Positions 1 through 9,174 of a stretch of 64,000 nucleotides of DNA are shown here, piece after piece. Origin of the DNA: Buttiauxella sp. A111 (GTDB lineage: Bacteria; Pseudomonadota; Gammaproteobacteria; Enterobacterales; Enterobacteriaceae); the NCBI RefSeq assembly GCF_014189855.1, contig NZ_BJFN01000003.1, positions 434,001 to 498,000 on the forward strand, given 5' to 3'. Made by a program: the position numbers and the translations under genes. How positions within the stretch are numbered: position 1 is the first letter of the stretch; each line of letters begins with the position of its first letter. A model generated the notes under the pieces. That model was not told the DNA's origin. It searched no databases and was given only the letters and a program-made list of their open reading frames with translations.

Positions 1-242
1 CGTATGTGCGCTAAATCTAGCTGTGTTGTCACACTCCTGCAATTTCTCTGACATGAAAGTGACATGCATTTCGGAATTGTACGTATCCCGGACGTCATCG
101 ACGTGCATGATTAATAGCTGCCAGCTATTAGAACCATCGTTAATACAACGCTTGAGTGGATTGACCCGTTCAGCGCATCAGTGATTTAATCCCGCCGCTG
201 TTATGATTTTTTAAAGTGGAATTGTAACGCGCAACATTAAAA

Positions 243-270
243 GGCCACTCCGCAAGGGGTGGCTTTTTTT
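243..270 (+). terminator. Factor-independent terminator upstream of ahpC
   Basis: The arms GCCACTCC (244-251) and GGGGTGGC (256-263) flank a GCAA tetraloop with one G-U pair and are followed by seven T residues. It ends a transcript entering from upstream. Either that transcript starts before the window, or a short RNA starts near 213 after the extended -10 at 199-207. Confidence 0.85.
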
Positions 271-288
271 ATGCCTGTCGTTTCGATT

Positions 289-323
289 GGTAGGTATTAC
301 TTATCAATTCAATACAACCTACC
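289..323. promoter_or_regulatory. Inverted repeat in ahpC promoter region, possible OxyR target
   Basis: GGTAGGT (289-295) and ACCTACC (317-323) form an inverted repeat with AT-rich DNA between, 60-95 bp upstream of the ahpC start. The ahpCF operon of enterobacteria is OxyR-activated from a site in this position. The match to the four ATAG-type half sites of OxyR is only approximate, so the assignment rests mainly on context. Confidence 0.35.
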
Positions 324-384
324 CATTAGAGCGAAACGCGAAACTTGGTTATCTTTCTCCCATCGCAAAACGGAGGAAGTACAG

Positions 385-948
385 ATGTCTTTAATTAATA
401 CAAAAATCAAACCATTCAAAAACAGCGCTTTTAAAAACGGTGAATTCATTGAAGTTACCGAGCAGGACGTAGAAGGTCGCTGGAGCGTTTTCTTCTTCTA
501 TCCAGCTGACTTCACTTTTGTATGCCCAACTGAACTGGGCGATGTTGCTGACCATTACGACGAATTCCAGAAACTGGGCGTGGATATTTACTCTGTTTCT
601 ACAGACACCCATTTCACCCACAAAGCATGGCACAGCAGCTCTGACACCATCGCTAAAATCAAATACGCGATGATCGGCGACCCAACTGGTGCACTGACTC
701 GTAACTTCGAAATCATGCGTGAAGACGAAGGCCTGGCAGACCGGGGCACCTTTATCGTTGACCCACAGGGCATTATTCAGGCTATCGAAGTGACAGCTGA
801 AGGCATTGGCCGTGACGCATCAGACCTGCTGCGTAAAGTGAAAGCCGCTCAGTACGTGGCTTCTCACCCAGGTGAAGTTTGCCCGGCTAAATGGAAAGAA
901 GGCGAAGCGACACTGTCTCCGTCTTTAGATCTGGTCGGCAAAATTTAA
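385..948 (+). CDS. ahpC: Alkyl hydroperoxide reductase, peroxiredoxin subunit C
   Basis: Typical 2-Cys peroxiredoxin that reduces hydrogen peroxide, organic peroxides and peroxynitrite in the cytoplasm and is re-reduced by AhpF. The 187-residue product has the family's usual length. The peroxidatic cysteine is C47 in FTFVCPTE and the resolving cysteine is C166 in EVCPAKW near the C-terminus. The start at 385 gives the canonical N-terminus [10 protein letters not shown] and sits 10 bases after a strong GGAGG ribosome site at 372-376. Upstream in-frame codons run through a terminator hairpin. ahpF follows after a short gap containing a hairpin. OxyR control is expected from the family, but only weakly visible in the DNA. 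Confidence 0.98.
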   Translation: MSLINTKIKPFKNSAFKNGEFIEVTEQDVEGRWSVFFFYPADFTFVCPTELGDVADHYDEFQKLGVDIYSVSTDTHFTHKAWHSSSDTIAKIKYAMIGDPTGALTRNFEIMREDEGLADRGTFIVDPQGIIQAIEVTAEGIGRDASDLLRKVKAAQYVASHPGEVCPAKWKEGEATLSPSLDLVGKI

Positions 949-974
949 ACCGCTTCACATTCAGTAACGCTTAT

Positions 975-999
975 CGGCTGCGCTTGCAGCCGATTTTTT
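975..999 (+). terminator. Intercistronic terminator-like hairpin between ahpC and ahpF
   Basis: CGGCTGC (975-981), a GCTT loop and GCAGCCG (986-992) form a perfect 7-bp stem followed by ATTTTTT. It lies inside the ahpC-ahpF operon. It would act as a partial terminator or mRNA-stabilising end, giving more ahpC than ahpF message. AhpC is known to be needed in excess over AhpF. Confidence 0.75.
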
Positions 1000-1021
1000 C
1001 TTGCCATTAGGGAGACGCATC

Positions 1022-2581
1022 ATGCTCGACACTAATATGAAAACCCAACTCAAAGCCTATCTTGAGAAAATAACTAAACCTGTTGAGTTAATTGCAACTC
1101 TGGATGGCAGCCCTAAATCTTCAAAAGTCAGTGAATTACTGGCAGAAATCGCCGAGCTTTCTGACAAAGTTTCTTTCAGCATTAATAACGATTTGCCGGT
1201 GCGCAAACCGTCGTTCCTGATTACTAATCCAGGTTCCGATAAGGGCCCGCGTTTTGCAGGTTCTCCACTCGGACACGAATTTACTTCTCTGGTGCTGGCA
1301 TTGCTGCAGATCGGAGGACATCCGTCGAAAGAGTCGCAAGATTTGCTTGAGCAGATCCGCGAAATCGATGGCGATTTCCATTTCGAAACTTATTACTCGC
1401 TCTCCTGCCACAACTGCCCGGACGTGGTACAAGCGCTGAACCTGATGAGCGTGTTGAACCCGCGTATCAGCCATACGGCGATTGACGGTGGTGTGTTCCA
1501 GAATGAAATTCAGGAGCGCAACGTCATGGGCGTGCCAGCGATATTCCTGAACGGTAAAGAGTTCGGCCAGGGACGTATGACGCTGGCTGAAATCGTCGGC
1601 AAGATTGATACCGGTGCTGAAAAACGAGCTGCCGAAGCGCTGAATAAACGTGAAGCCTACGATGTGTTAATTGTCGGCAGCGGCCCAGCGGGTGCGGCAG
1701 CAGCGGTTTACTCCGCACGTAAAGGCATTCGTACCGGCCTGATGGGCGAGCGTTTTGGCGGCCAGGTATTAGATACCGTTGATATTGAAAACTACATTTC
1801 CGTACCGAAGACTGAAGGCCAAAAACTGGCGGGCGCACTGAAAGCACACGTTGATGATTACGATGTGGATGTTATCGACACGCAAAGTGCCAGCAAACTG
1901 ATCCCGGCGAAAACCGAAGGTGGTTTGCATCAGATCCAAACTGCATCCGGCGCAACGCTGAGTGCTCGCAGCATCATCATTGCGACCGGTGCGAAATGGC
2001 GCAATATGAATGTTCCAGGCGAAGAACAGTACCGCACCAAAGGCGTGACGTATTGCCCACACTGCGATGGCCCACTGTTTAAAGGTAAACGCGTGGCGGT
2101 GATCGGTGGCGGTAACTCAGGCGTTGAAGCAGCAATCGATCTGGCGGGTATTGTCGAACACGTTACGTTGCTGGAATTCGCACCAGAAATGAAAGCCGAC
2201 CAGGTCTTGCAGAATAAAGTTCGCAGCCTGAAAAACGTCGACATCATTCTGAATGCGCAAACGCTGGAAGTGAAAGGCGATGGCGCGAAAGTCACCGGTT
2301 TACAGTACAAAGATCGTATTACTGAACACGTTCACGAGATTGAACTGGCGGGGATTTTCGTACAAATCGGCCTGCTGCCAAACACGAACTGGCTGGAAGG
2401 CAGCGTTGAGCGCAACCGCATGGGCGAGATTATCATTGATGCGAAATGTGAAACGACCGTGAAGGGTGTATTTGCTGCGGGTGATTGCACTACCGTCCCG
2501 TACAAACAAATCATTATCGCGACCGGCGAAGGTGCGAAAGCCTCTCTGAGCGCATTTGATTATTTGATTCGCAATTCATAA
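1022..2581 (+). CDS. ahpF: Alkyl hydroperoxide reductase, flavoprotein subunit F
   Basis: NADH-dependent FAD disulfide reductase that passes electrons to AhpC. The product is 519 residues. The N-terminal half has two fused thioredoxin-like folds carrying the redox pair C129/C132 ([10 protein letters not shown]). It is followed by a thioredoxin-reductase-like part with an FAD-binding [10 protein letters not shown], the second redox pair near C345/C348 (TYCPHCDG), an NAD(P)H-binding [10 protein letters not shown], and a C-terminal FAD motif ([13 protein letters not shown]). The ATG at 1022 is preceded by GGGAG and gives the usual MLDTNMK start, so seven extra in-frame codons upstream were dropped. 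It is the second gene of the ahpCF operon. Confidence 0.98.
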   Translation: MLDTNMKTQLKAYLEKITKPVELIATLDGSPKSSKVSELLAEIAELSDKVSFSINNDLPVRKPSFLITNPGSDKGPRFAGSPLGHEFTSLVLALLQIGGHPSKESQDLLEQIREIDGDFHFETYYSLSCHNCPDVVQALNLMSVLNPRISHTAIDGGVFQNEIQERNVMGVPAIFLNGKEFGQGRMTLAEIVGKIDTGAEKRAAEALNKREAYDVLIVGSGPAGAAAAVYSARKGIRTGLMGERFGGQVLDTVDIENYISVPKTEGQKLAGALKAHVDDYDVDVIDTQSASKLIPAKTEGGLHQIQTASGATLSARSIIIATGAKWRNMNVPGEEQYRTKGVTYCPHCDGPLFKGKRVAVIGGGNSGVEAAIDLAGIVEHVTLLEFAPEMKADQVLQNKVRSLKNVDIILNAQTLEVKGDGAKVTGLQYKDRITEHVHEIELAGIFVQIGLLPNTNWLEGSVERNRMGEIIIDAKCETTVKGVFAAGDCTTVPYKQIIIATGEGAKASLSAFDYLIRNS

Positions 2582-2597
2582 AACCGCTTATTTATGA

Positions 2598-2628
2598 AAA
2601 AGGCCCATCACTTGTTGGGCCTTTTTTA
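2598..2628. terminator. Bidirectional terminator between ahpF and the IprA-like gene
   Basis: GGCCCA (2602-2607) and TGGGCC (2616-2621) form a stem flanked by an A-run on the left and a T-run on the right, so it can terminate both ahpF and the convergent gene. The stop codon of the minus-strand gene (2626-2628) lies inside the T-run. Confidence 0.85.
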
Positions 2629-3288
2629 ATAGTCTTTCGGTAAGTATTTAATTGTTATCAGCTTGCCGCGTTTAATTTCGATATATTCGCCACGCCGTAA
2701 TTCACTCAAAATGGCCATAATAGTGCTGCGCGCCAGTTGAGTTCGGTCCTTTATGTAATCCACTACATTTGTTTTGGCGCGAAACTCGCTCGGCTGAAGA
2801 TGGAGCTCAAGCAATTTACTGCGAATCATCACATACGCGCTCACTCCAACCAGATGTTCTTCGCGCAAAGTAATATTTTGTACAAACCAGGCCATTAAAT
2901 GGGCAACACTTTCCCACAACTGCTGCTGAGTAAAAATTTCGAATGCCCGTTCGGCGGGCACGACAATCGCTTTGCAGGCTTCTTCCACTCTCAGAGAGAA
3001 ACCGCCTCGCGGACGCAAGCACTCAGCAATGCCGTAAACTAATCCGCCTCTTAGGGATGAAATCACCAGACCATCTTTTGCACGAACAAACGTAAAATGC
3101 CCTTCGGTGAACAGATAAATCGATTTTTCATCGCCCTTAACGGCATAAATATCTTCGCCGGGATGGAATTCCTGTTCCTTTCCTTGCGACCATAGCGCCT
3201 TCTGCACACAATCTAACTCAACGGTTGGTCTTGGGGGATAAAATGAAGGGAATGGTGTTTCATGATTCTCGGTATTTATGATGCCCAT
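2626..3288 (-). CDS. Crp/Fnr-fold transcriptional regulator, YaiV/IprA-like
   Basis: 220-residue cytoplasmic regulator. Residues about 40-120 look like a cyclic-nucleotide-binding-type beta barrel (GEDIYAVKGDEKSIYLFTEG). After a helical linker, a winged helix-turn-helix follows at about 165-215 (KDRTQLARSTIMAILSEL). Its layout resembles the YaiV/IprA group, whose Salmonella member represses hydrogen peroxide resistance. That is family knowledge recalled from the architecture, not proven here. The gene ends tail to tail with ahpF over a shared terminator. Its position beside ahpCF fits a role in peroxide response, but that is inference. No cAMP- or FeS-binding cysteine cluster is obvious. Confidence 0.65.
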   Translation of the reverse strand: MGIINTENHETPFPSFYPPRPTVELDCVQKALWSQGKEQEFHPGEDIYAVKGDEKSIYLFTEGHFTFVRAKDGLVISSLRGGLVYGIAECLRPRGGFSLRVEEACKAIVVPAERAFEIFTQQQLWESVAHLMAWFVQNITLREEHLVGVSAYVMIRSKLLELHLQPSEFRAKTNVVDYIKDRTQLARSTIMAILSELRRGEYIEIKRGKLITIKYLPKDY

Positions 3289-3331
3289 GAATTAGCCTTG
3301 TTTAATTCCTGCCATCCTTATACTAGTTTAT

Positions 3332-3356
3332 AAAAAAAAGCGGCTTGCGCCGCTTT
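3332..3356 (-). terminator. cysS terminator
   Basis: Read on the minus strand, the stem AAAGCGGC / GCCGCTTT (3337-3344 with 3349-3356) around a 4-base loop is followed by eight T residues. It lies about 37 bases beyond the cysS stop. Confidence 0.85.
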
Positions 3357-3392
3357 CTTGTCATTATTTTCTGGTGAACAGGATTCAGAAAC

Positions 3393-4781
3393 TTATTTCC
3401 GGCGCCAGGTTGTCCCCTGCGGGCCATCTTCCAGCACGATACCCATTTCGTTCAGACGATCGCGAGCCTGGTCTGCCAGCGCCCAATCTTTCGACTGGCG
3501 CGCATCGTTACGCTGTTTGATTAGCGCTTCGATTTCAGCCACTTCGCCGTCATCCGCCTGCACGCTGCTTTGCAGGAAAGCTTCTGGTTCTTGCTCAAGT
3601 AAGCCCAGCACGGCTGAAAGCTGACGCAACGCCGCCGCCAGGCCGTTTGCTGCGTTCACATCTTCTGTTTTCAGTCGGTTGACTTCACGCGCCATATCAA
3701 ACAGCACGGAATAAGCTTCCGGCGTGTTGAAGTCATCGTCCATCGCTTCGCGGAAACGGGCTTCAAACGCCTCGCCACCGGCGGGTTGAGCGCTGGCGTC
3801 AGTGCCACGCAGTGCGGTGTACAAACGTTCCAACGATGTGCGCGCCTGCTTCAGGTTTTCTTCGCTGTAGTTCAGTTGGCTGCGATAGTGACCGGACATC
3901 AGGAAGTAGCGAATGGTTTCTGCATCGTAATACTTCAACACGTCACGCACAGTGAAGAAGTTGCCCAGTGATTTAGACATTTTCTCACGATCGACCATCA
4001 CCATCCCGGAGTGCATCCAGGTGTTGACGTACTCACCGCCGTGCGCACAGGTTGACTGTGCAATTTCGTTTTCGTGGTGCGGGAACATCAGGTCTGAACC
4101 GCCGCCATGAATATCAAAATGATTGCCAAGCTGTTTGCAGTTCATTGCGGAACATTCAATGTGCCAGCCAGGACGGCCTTCACCCCATGGCGATGACCAG
4201 CTTGGTTCGCCCGGCTTAGACATTTTCCACAGCACGAAGTCCATCGGATTGCGCTTCACGTTGGCTTCAACTTCCACACGCGCACCCGCTTGTAATTGCT
4301 CTAAATCCTGGCGGGAAAGCTTGCCGTAATCCGCATCGGATTCAACGGAGAACATCACGTCGCCGTTGCTGGCAACATACGCATGATTACGCTCGATAAG
4401 CTGTTCAACAATTTCGATGATGTCTGGGATATGTTTTGTCGCGCGCGGCTCGCTGTCCGGACGCAAAATATTCAGCGCGTCGAAATCGGTGTGCATTTCA
4501 GCCACCATGCGGTCAACCAGCGCAACAAAATCTTCGCCATTTTCGTTAGCGCGTTTAATAATTTTATCGTCGATATCGGTAATGTTGCGCACGTACTTCA
4601 GGTTATAACCGAGATAACGCAGGTAGCGCGCGACGACATCGAAGGCAACAAAAGTACGGCCGTGGCCAATGTGACACAAATCGTAAACGGTGATACCACA
4701 CACGTACATGCCAACCTCTTGGGCATGAATAGGTTTGAATTCCTCTTTTTGGCGACTCATTGTATTGAAGATTTTTAACAT
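3393..4781 (-). CDS. cysS: Cysteinyl-tRNA synthetase
   Basis: Class I aminoacyl-tRNA synthetase charging tRNA-Cys in the cytoplasm. 462 residues, the usual length. It has the HIGH signature at 37-40 (LCHIGHGRT), KMSKS around 266-270 ([11 protein letters not shown]), and zinc-site residues C28, a later Cys (IECSAM) and the HHENE motif. The start at 4781 gives MLKIFNT; 12 further in-frame codons upstream are not conserved in the family. It is divergent from ppiB, with about 190 bp of shared promoter region, and has its own terminator. Confidence 0.98.
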   Translation of the reverse strand: MLKIFNTMSRQKEEFKPIHAQEVGMYVCGITVYDLCHIGHGRTFVAFDVVARYLRYLGYNLKYVRNITDIDDKIIKRANENGEDFVALVDRMVAEMHTDFDALNILRPDSEPRATKHIPDIIEIVEQLIERNHAYVASNGDVMFSVESDADYGKLSRQDLEQLQAGARVEVEANVKRNPMDFVLWKMSKPGEPSWSSPWGEGRPGWHIECSAMNCKQLGNHFDIHGGGSDLMFPHHENEIAQSTCAHGGEYVNTWMHSGMVMVDREKMSKSLGNFFTVRDVLKYYDAETIRYFLMSGHYRSQLNYSEENLKQARTSLERLYTALRGTDASAQPAGGEAFEARFREAMDDDFNTPEAYSVLFDMAREVNRLKTEDVNAANGLAAALRQLSAVLGLLEQEPEAFLQSSVQADDGEVAEIEALIKQRNDARQSKDWALADQARDRLNEMGIVLEDGPQGTTWRRK

Positions 4782-4969
4782 CAGGGGATTCCATGTAAGT
4801 GTGTCGAAACAATGCAATTGGCTATATTAAACCATAATTTTATCCGGATGCAGTGTGCTTTGCGAGGTTATCGCTTACTGACGTACAGGACGCAGTTATG
4901 CTATAACAACCACCTTGTGTCACGGCACCGTCTGCCTGAACACTGTCTGACTAATATAGGATACACAGC

Positions 4970-5464
4970 ATGGTTACTTTTCATACTAATCACGGCGATA
5001 TCGTAATCAAAACTTTTGATGATAAAGCGCCGATTACTGTTAAAAACTTCCTCGATTACTGCCGCGAAGGTTTCTACGACAACACCATTTTCCACCGTGT
5101 GATCAATGGTTTTATGATCCAGGGCGGCGGTTTTGAACCAGGTATGAAGCAGAAAGAGACCAAAGACACCATTCAGAATGAAGCGAACAACGGCCTGAAA
5201 AACACCAAAGGCACGCTGGCAATGGCTCGTACTCAGGCTCCACACTCTGCAACAGCTCAGTTCTTCATTAACGTAGCTGATAACGATTTCCTGAACTTCA
5301 GCAGCGAAAGCATGCAAGGTTGGGGTTACTGCGTATTTGCTGAAGTCGTTGAAGGTATGGACGTCGTTGAGAAAATCAAAGGCGTGTCCACCGGTCGCAG
5401 CGGTATGCACCAGGACGTTCCTAAAGAAGACGTGGTTATCACTAGCGTAACCGTAAGCGAATAA
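4970..5464 (+). CDS. ppiB: Peptidyl-prolyl cis-trans isomerase B (cyclophilin)
   Basis: Cytoplasmic cyclophilin-type prolyl isomerase, 164 residues and no signal peptide, which separates it from the periplasmic PpiA. Catalytic-core signatures are [15 protein letters not shown] and the substrate-pocket stretch [13 protein letters not shown]. An AGGA ribosome site lies about 11 bases before the ATG. lpxH begins 8 bases after the stop, so the two are likely co-transcribed. Confidence 0.97.
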   Translation: MVTFHTNHGDIVIKTFDDKAPITVKNFLDYCREGFYDNTIFHRVINGFMIQGGGFEPGMKQKETKDTIQNEANNGLKNTKGTLAMARTQAPHSATAQFFINVADNDFLNFSSESMQGWGYCVFAEVVEGMDVVEKIKGVSTGRSGMHQDVPKEDVVITSVTVSE

Positions 5465-5472
5465 TTCGCCCC

Positions 5473-6198
5473 ATGGCGATGACGCTTTTTATCGCAGATT
5501 TGCATCTGTGTTCAGAAGAACCGGCGATTACCGCCGGTTTTCTGCGTTTTCTGGCGGGCTCAGCGCGGGAAGCTGACGCACTCTATATCCTTGGCGATCT
5601 GTTTGAAGCCTGGATTGGTGATGATGACCCCGAACCTTTGCATCGCCAAATTGCCCTTGCTATCAAAGACCTGGTTGATTCCGGTGTGCCCTGCTTCTTT
5701 ATTCATGGCAACCGCGATTTCCTGCTCGGTAAACGTTTTGCACGCTTGAGCGGAATGACGTTGTTACCCGAAGAACAGGTTGTCGATTTATACGGTCGCA
5801 ATATGTTACTGCTACACGGCGACACACTTTGTACCGACGACCACGGTTATCAGGCCTTCCGCAAGAAAGTCCACCAGCCCTGGCTGCAATGTTTGTTTCT
5901 CGCCCTGCCGCTATTTATTCGCAAACGCGTCGCCGCCAAAATGCGTGCTAACAGTAAAGCGTCCAACAGCAGTAAATCGATGGCGATTATGGATGTGAAT
6001 CCACACGCCGTTGTTGATGCCCTTACCCGTCACCAGGTTCAGTGGATGATCCACGGCCATACTCATCGCCCGGAAATTCACCCGCTAACGGCTAACGGCA
6101 AACCCGCATTTCGCTGCGTATTAGGTGCCTGGCATACGCAGGGGTCGATGATTAGAGTGACCGCCGAAGATGTGGAGCTCATCCCCTTCTCTTTCTAA
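5473..6198 (+). CDS. lpxH: UDP-2,3-diacylglucosamine diphosphatase
   Basis: Calcineurin-like metallophosphoesterase that hydrolyses UDP-2,3-diacylglucosamine to lipid X in lipid A synthesis, acting at the inner face of the cytoplasmic membrane. The 241-residue product shows the metal-site motifs D9-x-H11 (IADLHLC), [23 protein letters not shown] and a C-terminal HGHTHRP. The ATG at 5473 gives [10 protein letters not shown] start two codons later would also work and cannot be excluded. It directly follows ppiB. Confidence 0.96.
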   Translation: MAMTLFIADLHLCSEEPAITAGFLRFLAGSAREADALYILGDLFEAWIGDDDPEPLHRQIALAIKDLVDSGVPCFFIHGNRDFLLGKRFARLSGMTLLPEEQVVDLYGRNMLLLHGDTLCTDDHGYQAFRKKVHQPWLQCLFLALPLFIRKRVAAKMRANSKASNSSKSMAIMDVNPHAVVDALTRHQVQWMIHGHTHRPEIHPLTANGKPAFRCVLGAWHTQGSMIRVTAEDVELIPFSF

Positions 6199-6231
6199 AC
6201 AAAATCACCTCTTTTTGCCGCATTCGCAGCC

Positions 6232-6247
6232 ACGCAACCGTTTTCCT
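6232..6247 (+). promoter_or_regulatory. PurR operator upstream of purEK
   Basis: ACGCAACCGTTTTCCT is a close match to the PurR consensus (ACGCAAACGTTTNCGT). It overlaps a plausible -35 (TTGCTC at 6247-6252), with a TATTCT -10 about 17 bp further on. It lies 90 bp upstream of the purE start, as in the E. coli purEK operon, and indicates repression by purines. Confidence 0.85.
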
Positions 6248-6336
6248 TGCTCTATGTTCATGCTATTCTCTGAACCCTTCTGACCGTTCGAGCCACGTTC
6301 GGTGATGTTTGCATACCCACAGGAGTTTTGAGACGC

Positions 6337-6846
6337 ATGTCCTCCAACCAGACCCCGGCGCGTATCGCCATTGTCATGGGTTCCAAAAGTGACTGGGCCA
6401 CCATGCAGTTTGCCGCAGAAATCCTCACCACCCTTGATGTCCCACACCATGTTGAAGTGGTTTCCGCTCACCGCACTCCCGATAAACTTTTCAGCTTTGC
6501 CGAACAGGCAAGCGGCAACGGTTATCAGGTGATTATTGCGGGCGCAGGCGGTGCGGCACATTTACCGGGCATGATCGCGGCAAAAACCCTGGTTCCAGTG
6601 CTGGGTGTGCCAGTCCAAAGCGCTGCATTAAGCGGCGTCGACAGTCTCTACTCTATTGTTCAAATGCCGCGTGGTATTCCGGTCGGGACGCTGGCTATCG
6701 GTAAAGCGGGTGCCGCTAATGCCGCACTGCTGGCCGCCCAAATCCTGGCGCTGCACGACCAGGCACTCAATCAACGCCTGCAAAACTGGCGTCAAAGCCA
6801 AACCGACGAAGTGCTGGAAAACCCAGACCCACGGGGTGAAGCATGA
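6337..6846 (+). CDS. purE: N5-carboxyaminoimidazole ribonucleotide mutase
   Basis: Converts N5-CAIR to CAIR in purine synthesis, after PurK. 169 residues. The signatures are GSKSDWATM near the N-terminus, SAHRTPDK carrying the catalytic histidine, and [11 protein letters not shown] and [16 protein letters not shown] in the active-site loops. The ATG at 6337 follows AGGAG (6321-6325) and is preferred over an in-frame AGA-CGC leader. Its TGA overlaps the purK ATG (ATGA), so the two are translationally coupled. A PurR operator is upstream. Confidence 0.98.
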   Translation: MSSNQTPARIAIVMGSKSDWATMQFAAEILTTLDVPHHVEVVSAHRTPDKLFSFAEQASGNGYQVIIAGAGGAAHLPGMIAAKTLVPVLGVPVQSAALSGVDSLYSIVQMPRGIPVGTLAIGKAGAANAALLAAQILALHDQALNQRLQNWRQSQTDEVLENPDPRGEA

Positions 6847-7913
6847 AACGGGTTTGCGTGCTGGGTAACGGTCAATTAGGCAGGATGTTACGCCAGGCGG
6901 GCGAACCGCTGGGTATCGCAGTTTATCCGGTTGGCTTAGATGCCGAACCCGAAGCCGTTCCGTTTGCACAAAGCGTGATTACCGCTGAAATTGAGCGCTG
7001 GCCTGAAACCGCCCTCACCCGCGAACTGGCTCGCCACAATGCGTTTGTGAACCGCGATGTGTTCCCGATAATTGCCGACCGCCTGACGCAAAAGCAGCTG
7101 TTCGATAAGCTCAAACTGGCAACCGCACCGTGGCAATTGCTTTCCAGCCGCGACCAATGGGCCAATGTATTCCAGAATTTGGGCGAACTGGCGATTGTGA
7201 AACGCCGCGTCGGTGGATACGACGGGCGTGGACAGTGGCGTTTGCGCAGCCAGGAAACCAACCAGCTACCCGATGATTGCTACGGCGAATGTATCGTCGA
7301 GCAAGGTATTAATTTCTCTGGTGAAGTTTCTCTCGTGGGTGCTCGTGGGCATGACGGCACAACCGTATTTTACCCGCTAACGCATAACCTGCATCAGGAC
7401 GGCATTCTGCGCACCAGCGTGGTTTTCCCACAGGTCAACATCGAGCAACAGCAGCAAGCAGAAGCGATGCTGTCGGCCATTTTGCACGAGCTGAATTATG
7501 TGGGCGTCATGGCGATGGAGTGCTTTATCACGCCAGCCGGTTTGTTGATTAACGAACTCGCCCCGCGCGTGCACAACAGCGGGCACTGGACGCAAAACGG
7601 CGCATCCATCAGTCAGTTTGAATTGCATCTGCGCGCCATCGTTGATCTGCCGCTGCCACAACCTGTTGTCAATTCACCGTCTGTGATGGTTAACCTCATC
7701 GGCACAGACCTGAATTACGACTGGCTAAAACTGCCGTTAGTGCATTTGCATTGGTACGACAAAGAAGTGCGTGAAGGTCGAAAAGTGGGCCATCTCAATC
7801 TCAATGACAGCGATACCGGCAGACTTGGCGCGTCGCTTGAAGCGCTGGTGCTACTATTACCTGCGGAATACGCAAGCGGGATTTCCTGGGCGCAGAGTCA
7901 GCTCGCCTTATAG
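6843..7913 (+). CDS. purK: N5-carboxyaminoimidazole ribonucleotide synthase
   Basis: ATP-grasp enzyme that carboxylates AIR to N5-CAIR with ATP and bicarbonate, feeding PurE. 356 residues. It has a nucleotide-binding GNGQLGRML at the N-terminus, the ATP-grasp lid ([15 protein letters not shown]), and the metal/ATP residues in [15 protein letters not shown]. It overlaps purE by 4 bases. A REP-like hairpin lies just after the stop. Confidence 0.98.
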   Translation: MKRVCVLGNGQLGRMLRQAGEPLGIAVYPVGLDAEPEAVPFAQSVITAEIERWPETALTRELARHNAFVNRDVFPIIADRLTQKQLFDKLKLATAPWQLLSSRDQWANVFQNLGELAIVKRRVGGYDGRGQWRLRSQETNQLPDDCYGECIVEQGINFSGEVSLVGARGHDGTTVFYPLTHNLHQDGILRTSVVFPQVNIEQQQQAEAMLSAILHELNYVGVMAMECFITPAGLLINELAPRVHNSGHWTQNGASISQFELHLRAIVDLPLPQPVVNSPSVMVNLIGTDLNYDWLKLPLVHLHWYDKEVREGRKVGHLNLNDSDTGRLGASLEALVLLLPAEYASGISWAQSQLAL

Positions 7914-7920
7914 TCATAGC

Positions 7921-7947
7921 GGCGGATGGTGCTTGCGCTTATCCGCC
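7921..7947. repeat. REP-like palindrome downstream of purK
   Basis: GGCGGAT (7921-7927) and ATCCGCC (7941-7947) enclose a 13-base loop, the typical shape of an enterobacterial REP element at an operon 3' end. The same arms occur at 38425-38450. Confidence 0.75.
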
Positions 7948-8042
7948 CTACAAATTCCTCCATCCGACCCATAACTATCTTTTTTCGCTATCAAAGCGCA
8001 CAATCCCCAGCGTTTCGCCCCCACTCGTCTTAAGGTTTAGGT

Positions 8043-9128
8043 ATGACCAACACCCAAAATTATGAACATCTGCTGCGCGCCGATATTCCGCTTATCGACG
8101 TGCGTGCGCCGGTTGAATTCACCCAGGGGGCCATGCCTGCCGCGCTGAATTTGCCGCTGATGTCAGATGATGAGCGAGCGCAAGTGGGTACGTGCTACAA
8201 ACAGCGTGGGCAACAAGCAGCGATTGAGTTAGGTCACAGTCTGGTACAGGGTGAAATTCGTGAAGCCCGTTTGCAGAAGTGGCTCGAACTTTGTCGCCAG
8301 AATCCGCAGGGGTATCTGTGCTGTGCCAGAGGCGGCCTGCGCTCCCATCTGGTTCAGCAATGGCTGCGTGAAGCGGGTGTCGACTATCCGCTGGTCGAAG
8401 GCGGTTATAAGGCGCTGCGCCACTATGCGATGGATGTGATTGAGTCTCGCTCACGTTGGCCTATGGTGTTGGTCAGCGGTAATACAGGCGGCGGTAAAAC
8501 GATTCTAATCCGTTCACTGCCGACAGGTATCGATCTTGAAGGGCTGGCTCATCATCGCGGTTCGTCATTTGGCCGCACCATTGTCGAACAACCCTCACAG
8601 ACCAACTTTGAAAATAACCTGGCGGTGACGCTGCTTAAGAAAAGTGACGGCCCGCAAAGAAGGTGGGTTGTTGAAGATGAAGGCCGGATGATTGGTTCGC
8701 GCCATATCCCGGAATGCTTCAGGGAACAGATGTTACGCTCTCCAATTGTGGTGATTGATGAACCATTTGAGCAGCGTTTAGAGCGTTTAAAAACCGAATA
8801 TTTCCAGCAAATGAGTGAAGCATTTTTGTCGGTACACGACGAAGATACCGCCTGGCAAAACTACGGCGAGTATCTGCATCATGGCTTGTTCGCCATTCGC
8901 CGCCGTCTTGGAATGGAGCGTTTTGCACAGTTCACCGCACGACTGGAAGACGCGCTGGTGCTGCAACGTAAAACGGGGTCTGTTGAAGGGCATCTTGCGT
9001 GGCTTTCGCCACTGCTCGAAGAGTATTACGACCCGATGTATCGCTATCAGCTCAGCAAAAAAGCGGACAACATTGTGTTTCGCGGCAACTATCAGCAGGT
9101 GGAAGCCTGGCTGCGTGACGCGACTTAA
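8043..9128 (+). CDS. selU: tRNA 2-selenouridine synthase
   Basis: Converts 2-thiouridine at the wobble position of tRNA-Lys, -Glu and -Gln to 2-selenouridine, via a geranylated intermediate, using selenophosphate. 361 residues. An N-terminal rhodanese domain (about 1-130) has the catalytic C94 in [11 protein letters not shown]-loop domain with Walker A GNTGGGKT begins near residue 145. It stands alone as a transcription unit, convergent with ybbP over a long perfect hairpin. Confidence 0.96.
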   Translation: MTNTQNYEHLLRADIPLIDVRAPVEFTQGAMPAALNLPLMSDDERAQVGTCYKQRGQQAAIELGHSLVQGEIREARLQKWLELCRQNPQGYLCCARGGLRSHLVQQWLREAGVDYPLVEGGYKALRHYAMDVIESRSRWPMVLVSGNTGGGKTILIRSLPTGIDLEGLAHHRGSSFGRTIVEQPSQTNFENNLAVTLLKKSDGPQRRWVVEDEGRMIGSRHIPECFREQMLRSPIVVIDEPFEQRLERLKTEYFQQMSEAFLSVHDEDTAWQNYGEYLHHGLFAIRRRLGMERFAQFTARLEDALVLQRKTGSVEGHLAWLSPLLEEYYDPMYRYQLSKKADNIVFRGNYQQVEAWLRDAT

Positions 9129-9137
9129 TCAGTGGCT

Positions 9138-9165
9138 GGGCTGGCGTTTAACACAACGCCAGCCC
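9138..9165. terminator. Convergent hairpin between selU and ybbP
   Basis: A perfect 11-bp stem, GGGCTGGCGTT (9138-9148) with AACGCCAGCCC (9155-9165), around a 6-base loop, with no T-run on either side. It lies between convergent genes and probably protects 3' ends or terminates weakly in both directions. Confidence 0.65.
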
Positions 9166-9174
9166 ATGTCGTTG

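Larger units (their letters stand above)
1..384. other. ahpC upstream region, no protein gene supported
   Basis: No convincing protein-coding gene is visible in these 384 bases. The longest open stretch on the plus strand (2-183) has no recognisable product and no start signal. The region holds an extended -10 sequence at 199-207 (TG-T-TATGAT), a factor-independent terminator at 243-270, and an inverted repeat at 289-323 just before ahpC. In-frame codons upstream of the ahpC ATG run through the terminator and were not taken as coding. Confidence 0.6.

Noticed and set aside
259-384. N-terminal extension of ahpC
   Set aside because: It begins inside a terminator T-run and is not conserved. The ATG at 385 has a strong ribosome site and the canonical N-terminus.
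4901-5410. 169-codon open frame on the minus strand
   Set aside because: Antisense to ppiB and its promoter; ppiB is certain.
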